Assembly: GCF_003002955.1 (NCBI RefSeq)
Contig: NZ_PVTJ01000001.1
Location: 1-64,000 of the forward strand
Origin: Glycomyces artemisiae
Lineage (GTDB): Bacteria > Actinomycetota > Actinomycetes > Mycobacteriales > Micromonosporaceae
Direction of reading: 5' to 3'
Length of the DNA stretch: 64,000 nt
Position numbers and translations under genes: made by a program. Below the pieces are notes generated by a model. The model saw only the letters and a list, made by a program, of their open reading frames with translations, was not told the origin of the DNA and did no database searches. Below, one piece after another: positions 61,155-64,000 of this stretch; position 1 is the stretch's first letter; each line of letters begins with the position of its first letter.

Positions 61155-62173
61155 CGCGGGAACCTGTCGGCGGAGCCGCCCTGGCGCTGGTTCTGCTCCA
61201 TCATGTCGAGCATCTTCGCGGCCAGATCCGCTGCGCCGTAGTCGATCTGGGAGCGCACGCGCTCGGTCATCGTGGCCCACTGCCGCGACAGGCCCGGGCG
61301 CCGCTCCAGGGAGTCCCACATGAACTCCAGGTCCCGGGAGGTCCGCGCGCCCGCCGACCACAGGTGCAGCAGGTGGTCCACGACGGGCCGGAGCGTGCGC
61401 AGCGTGTGCCGCGGGTCCTCGCCGATCTTCGCGAGCGCGATCCGCGCCGCGACGGCCGTCAGGAGCCAGTCGTGGATCGCGAGATCCTCTGCGGCGGCGG
61501 CGATGTGCTCAGGGTCGACCAGGCCGGTGACCATGCTCATGCGCCGCCGGTCGTTCCCGACGAGTCGGAACGCCACGGCCTTGCGGGTGCCGGGGTCGGC
61601 GATGGCCGCCCACCGCAGCCGGGTCGACCCGGTCTTGACGGGCGGGCGCTGGTCGAGCACGGGGCGCGAGAGCACGTCGTGGATCGAGTGGCGGGCGATG
61701 GCGGCGGTGTCGAGCAGTTCGGAGCGGTCGCGCCGGTTCTCGGCCACGAGGAACGCCCGCGCGAGCCGCTCGGCCTCGAAGTTCCCGATCGTCTCCAGCG
61801 TGCCGGGCCGCGCCAGGTAGTACGACCAGGGCATCCGCCGCGGCTGCTGCGGCGGCGCCACGGCGGTCCACGCCGAGCCCTGGAGCAGGTGCCCGCCGGT
61901 GAGGACCGCCCGGGAGCAGACCGTGCCGACCGCGCGGACCGTGGTGCCGTTCGCGGACTTGTCGTCGGCGTGCTGGTTGTCCTGCTTCGGTGCGAGCGGC
62001 AGCTTGCAGTCCACGCCGTGCAGGAGCACCGGCGACGCCGTGTGCGGGACGGGCCGCGCCCACTGGACGACGGTCTCGCCGACGGCGAGCGACAGGGCCG
62101 CGCGGGCCTCCTCGGGCGTCAGCGGCCGCGAGTGCGGCAGCAGCGCGGTGTGGATCTCGCCGACGATGAGCAT
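61151..62173 (-). CDS. SCO2521 family protein
   Basis: 340 aa, unknown function. Family features: LIVGEIHTALLPHSRPLTPEEARAAL, VLLHGVDCKLPLA, VRAVGTVCSRAVLTGGHLLQGSAW, RRMPWSYYLARPGTLE, and a helical C-terminus (LRTLRPVVDHLLHLWSAGARTS; MDMMEQNQRQGGSADRF-like end). ATG 62173 is chosen because GGAG is 7 nt upstream; GTG at 62179 is too close to it. It converges on the SCO2522 operon, and the two stop codons overlap, so transcription from both sides would produce complementary 3' ends. Confidence 0.75.
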   Translation of the reverse strand: MLIVGEIHTALLPHSRPLTPEEARAALSLAVGETVVQWARPVPHTASPVLLHGVDCKLPLAPKQDNQHADDKSANGTTVRAVGTVCSRAVLTGGHLLQGSAWTAVAPPQQPRRMPWSYYLARPGTLETIGNFEAERLARAFLVAENRRDRSELLDTAAIARHSIHDVLSRPVLDQRPPVKTGSTRLRWAAIADPGTRKAVAFRLVGNDRRRMSMVTGLVDPEHIAAAAEDLAIHDWLLTAVAARIALAKIGEDPRHTLRTLRPVVDHLLHLWSAGARTSRDLEFMWDSLERRPGLSRQWATMTERVRSQIDYGAADLAAKMLDMMEQNQRQGGSADRFPR

Positions 62174-62219
62174 GGGCACACTCCGGTTCGCAAGGGCGGG
62201 AACGGTATCGGTCAGGGGA

Positions 62220-64000
62220 CTAGTCGCGCTCCCGGTGCTCGGTGATCGCCAGGCCGTGCCCGTCCGGGTCCCGGAACGCGGCCGCCCGCATCTCGTAGTT
62301 CTGCCCCAGCAGCGCGGTCCGCGGCAGGTGCAGGAACTGGACGCCGGCCTCGTTCATCTGCGTGAACGCGGCGTCGATGTCGCCGACCTCGAACGTGAGG
62401 TGCATGATCCCGGTCTCGCCGGGCGGCGCGTCGGGGCGCTCCCACAGCAGGATCTTCCCGAAGCCCGCGTCGAGGACGGCCGCTTCGGCGGTCCGGTCGG
62501 AGATCGCCAGGCCCAGAGCGTCCGTGTAGAACTCGACGGACCGCTGGAGGTCGGCGACCACGAGCGTCGCCGCCACGTCGGTGACGTCGGTGCCCCCGAG
62601 GCGCTCCTCGGAAAGGAGCAGTTCGGCGAGGTCGCGCGCGAGGCTGCTGCCCTCCTCGGAGGTCCGGGGCTTCGGCGGGGACGGCGAGCGCAGCTTCGTG
62701 GCGGCTTCCGCGATGGGGCCCTTGGGCGGCGCCTCCGAAGGCGCCTGGGCCTGGTCGGTCTCGACTTGCGCCGCAACCGATCCGGTGGCGTCCTCGATGA
62801 CGGGGCCGCCGCCGATCTGCTCGCTCGGCAGCGTGAACGCCGCGGGCGGGTCGGCGGGCAGCGGGGCCGACTCCGAGGACGCCGAGTCCACGGGCGCCTC
62901 ACTGGCCGGGGGCGCTTCGGCCTCCGCCGCAGCGGATTCGGGCTCGGCCGCCGGTTCCTCGTCGGCCGGCGGGGCCTCGATCGGTTCGGCCTGCTGCTCC
63001 CGGGACGGCTCGGACGCGGCCTTCAGCGCTTCGGACACCACGTACAACGGCGGGCCGGGCGCTGCCGCGTCCCCGGCGGGCATCGTCGGCTCGCGCTGCG
63101 GAAGTCCGTCGGCCGCAGCGGGTTCCGGCTCCTCGCGCGCCTTCGTCTCGTCGATGACCTCCTGGACGGAGGCCAGCACCGTGTCGAGCGCGTCGGGCTC
63201 CTGCGGCTCGACCGGGACGACGAGTGTCACCGGGCGGGCCTCGGCCGCCGCGACCGCGGGCTTCGGCGGTTCCGGTTCGGCCGCAGGCGGTTCGGGCTCC
63301 GCGGCCGGAGGTTCAGCGAGCTTGTTCGCGGGCGCGGCGGGAGGCGCAGGGGCCGCGGCGGGTTCGGGCGCAGGAGCGGTCGCAGCCGCCGCCGCAGGTG
63401 CGGCGGGAGCCTCGGTCGCCCTGGGCGGCTCCGGGATAGGCGCCGTCTCGGGCCGGTCCGGCTCGAACAGGTCGTCGAGCGATCCGCGCTCGGGCTGCTG
63501 CTTCACCGGGGCGCCGCGCGGCGGGTCGTCCTCGACGATGAGGTCTTCGAGCCGGTGCTGGCCGATGAGCGGCGGCGCCGGGACCGGCTGCGGGAAGCGC
63601 CGGGCCGAGTGCTCGACCGTGAAGAACGCGATGCACCCTGCGAGGCAGAGGAACGCGAGCACGGCGATGCCGACGCTCTGCGCGCCGATCGCCATGGACG
63701 TGAAGAAGAACGCCAGGATCAGTAAAGTGATGGCGCCGATCGCCCGCGAGGTGCGCCACCGCATCCGCCTGTCCGCGTTGAGGACCGTGCCGATCGCCTC
63801 GCCGCCCGCCGCATGGTGCTGGCGCGAGTGCAGGTCCTTCATCGCGTGCTGGTTGATCGCCCACCAGCGCGCCTGGTTCTGGCGCCGCTGCTGGTCCTGC
63901 AGGAGCCGCTGCTGCCGCAGCTGCTCCGCGGTCATGCCCCGGGCCTGCTGCTGGCGCGTCCCGCGCGGCTGGGCCTTCGCGGGCGCGACCTTGCGGGCCC
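62220..64000 (-). CDS. Membrane protein with C-terminal VOC domain (5' end outside window)
   Basis: At least 571 aa from the ATG at 63935, but the same frame stays open and coding-like (Gln/Arg/Ala-rich) to the window edge, so the true start is probably outside. Domains: basic Gln-rich N-terminus (LRQQRLLQDQQRRQNQARWWAINQHAMKDL), two transmembrane helices (about 66-105: AIGAITLLILAFFFTSMAIG; VGIAVLAFLCLAGCIAFF), a Pro/Ala/Glu linker of about 330 residues, and a VOC/glyoxalase-like domain (about 455-571: TDVTDVAATLVVADLQRSVEFYTDALGL; HLTFEVGDIDAAFTQMNEAG; AAAFRDPDGHGLAI). The joining of membrane anchor and VOC domain is unusual. Next to the SCO2521 gene. Confidence 0.75.
   Translation of the reverse strand, partial: ARKVAPAKAQPRGTRQQQARGMTAEQLRQQRLLQDQQRRQNQARWWAINQHAMKDLHSRQHHAAGGEAIGTVLNADRRMRWRTSRAIGAITLLILAFFFTSMAIGAQSVGIAVLAFLCLAGCIAFFTVEHSARRFPQPVPAPPLIGQHRLEDLIVEDDPPRGAPVKQQPERGSLDDLFEPDRPETAPIPEPPRATEAPAAPAAAAATAPAPEPAAAPAPPAAPANKLAEPPAAEPEPPAAEPEPPKPAVAAAEARPVTLVVPVEPQEPDALDTVLASVQEVIDETKAREEPEPAAADGLPQREPTMPAGDAAAPGPPLYVVSEALKAASEPSREQQAEPIEAPPADEEPAAEPESAAAEAEAPPASEAPVDSASSESAPLPADPPAAFTLPSEQIGGGPVIEDATGSVAAQVETDQAQAPSEAPPKGPIAEAATKLRSPSPPKPRTSEEGSSLARDLAELLLSEERLGGTDVTDVAATLVVADLQRSVEFYTDALGLAISDRTAEAAVLDAGFGKILLWERPDAPPGETGIMHLTFEVGDIDAAFTQMNEAGVQFLHLPRTALLGQNYEMRAAAFRDPDGHGLAITEHRERD

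Overview
The window is about 70% GC or more over most of its length. It carries many GTG starts and a gene content typical of a mycelial or filament-forming actinomycete. Evidence: mycothiol S-conjugate amidase (mca) next to a DUF4307 gene and greA; two long DivIVA-type coiled-coil proteins in the Scy/FilP position beside methylmalonyl-CoA epimerase, thiolase and meaB, as I recall from Streptomyces; the SCO2521-SCO2524 family cluster; and prfB-ftsE-ftsX-M23 peptidase-smpB-ssrA in the usual actinobacterial order. I cannot fix the genus. A Glycomyces-, Micromonospora- or Streptomyces-like lineage would fit.

Layout. 1-9.4 kb is accessory: two convergent NUDIX hydrolases, an NDP-sugar epimerase/dehydratase, two coupled small hypothetical genes, an XRE-type regulator coupled to a MurJ/MviN-like flippase, then a markedly lower-GC gene of unknown function (6565-8496), an excisionase-like HTH gene, and a tRNA-Glu whose 3' end faces this block, which is the geometry of a tRNA-anchored genomic island. 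9.6-14.1 kb is core: lipoprotein, eno, FtsB/DivIC-like protein, DUF501, Ppx/GppA. 14.1-18.8 kb is regulatory: TetR with a divergent membrane gene, PP2C phosphatase, Ser/Thr kinase, PadR. 18.9-24.2 kb holds translation termination and rescue plus cell-division wall remodelling: prfB, ftsEX, M23, smpB, ssrA. 24.2-30.8 kb has a three-gene membrane/M48 protease operon on the minus strand and a large SARP-NB-ARC-TPR regulator. 30.8-38.9 kb: algH/yqgE, mca, DUF4307, greA, an MsmK/UgpC-type ATPase, ilvA, ung, two small proteins and an alpha/beta hydrolase. 39-45 kb: a pseudokinase and a complete ChvE-MmsA-MmsB-type monosaccharide ABC transporter. 45-52.2 kb: two coiled-coil cytoskeletal-type genes, methylmalonyl-CoA epimerase, a TnpB element, thiolase and meaB. 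52.3-57.2 kb: valS, folC, DUF4233, GNAT. 57.3-64 kb: the SCO2524-2523-2522 operon, the convergent SCO2521 gene, and a membrane-anchored VOC-domain protein cut by the window edge.

A recurring feature is the arrangement of promoters. More than a dozen genes have a TAnnnT-type -10 hexamer ending 6-8 nt before the start codon and no Shine-Dalgarno sequence, so they are probably leaderless. The items I would look at first are the SCO2521-2524 P-loop system, the release factor 2 with SKY in place of the SPF recognition tripeptide, the duplicated-domain low-GC gene beside the tRNA, the TnpB element with its probable guide RNA, and helically phased CCTGAAG arrays at two unlinked intergenic sites.
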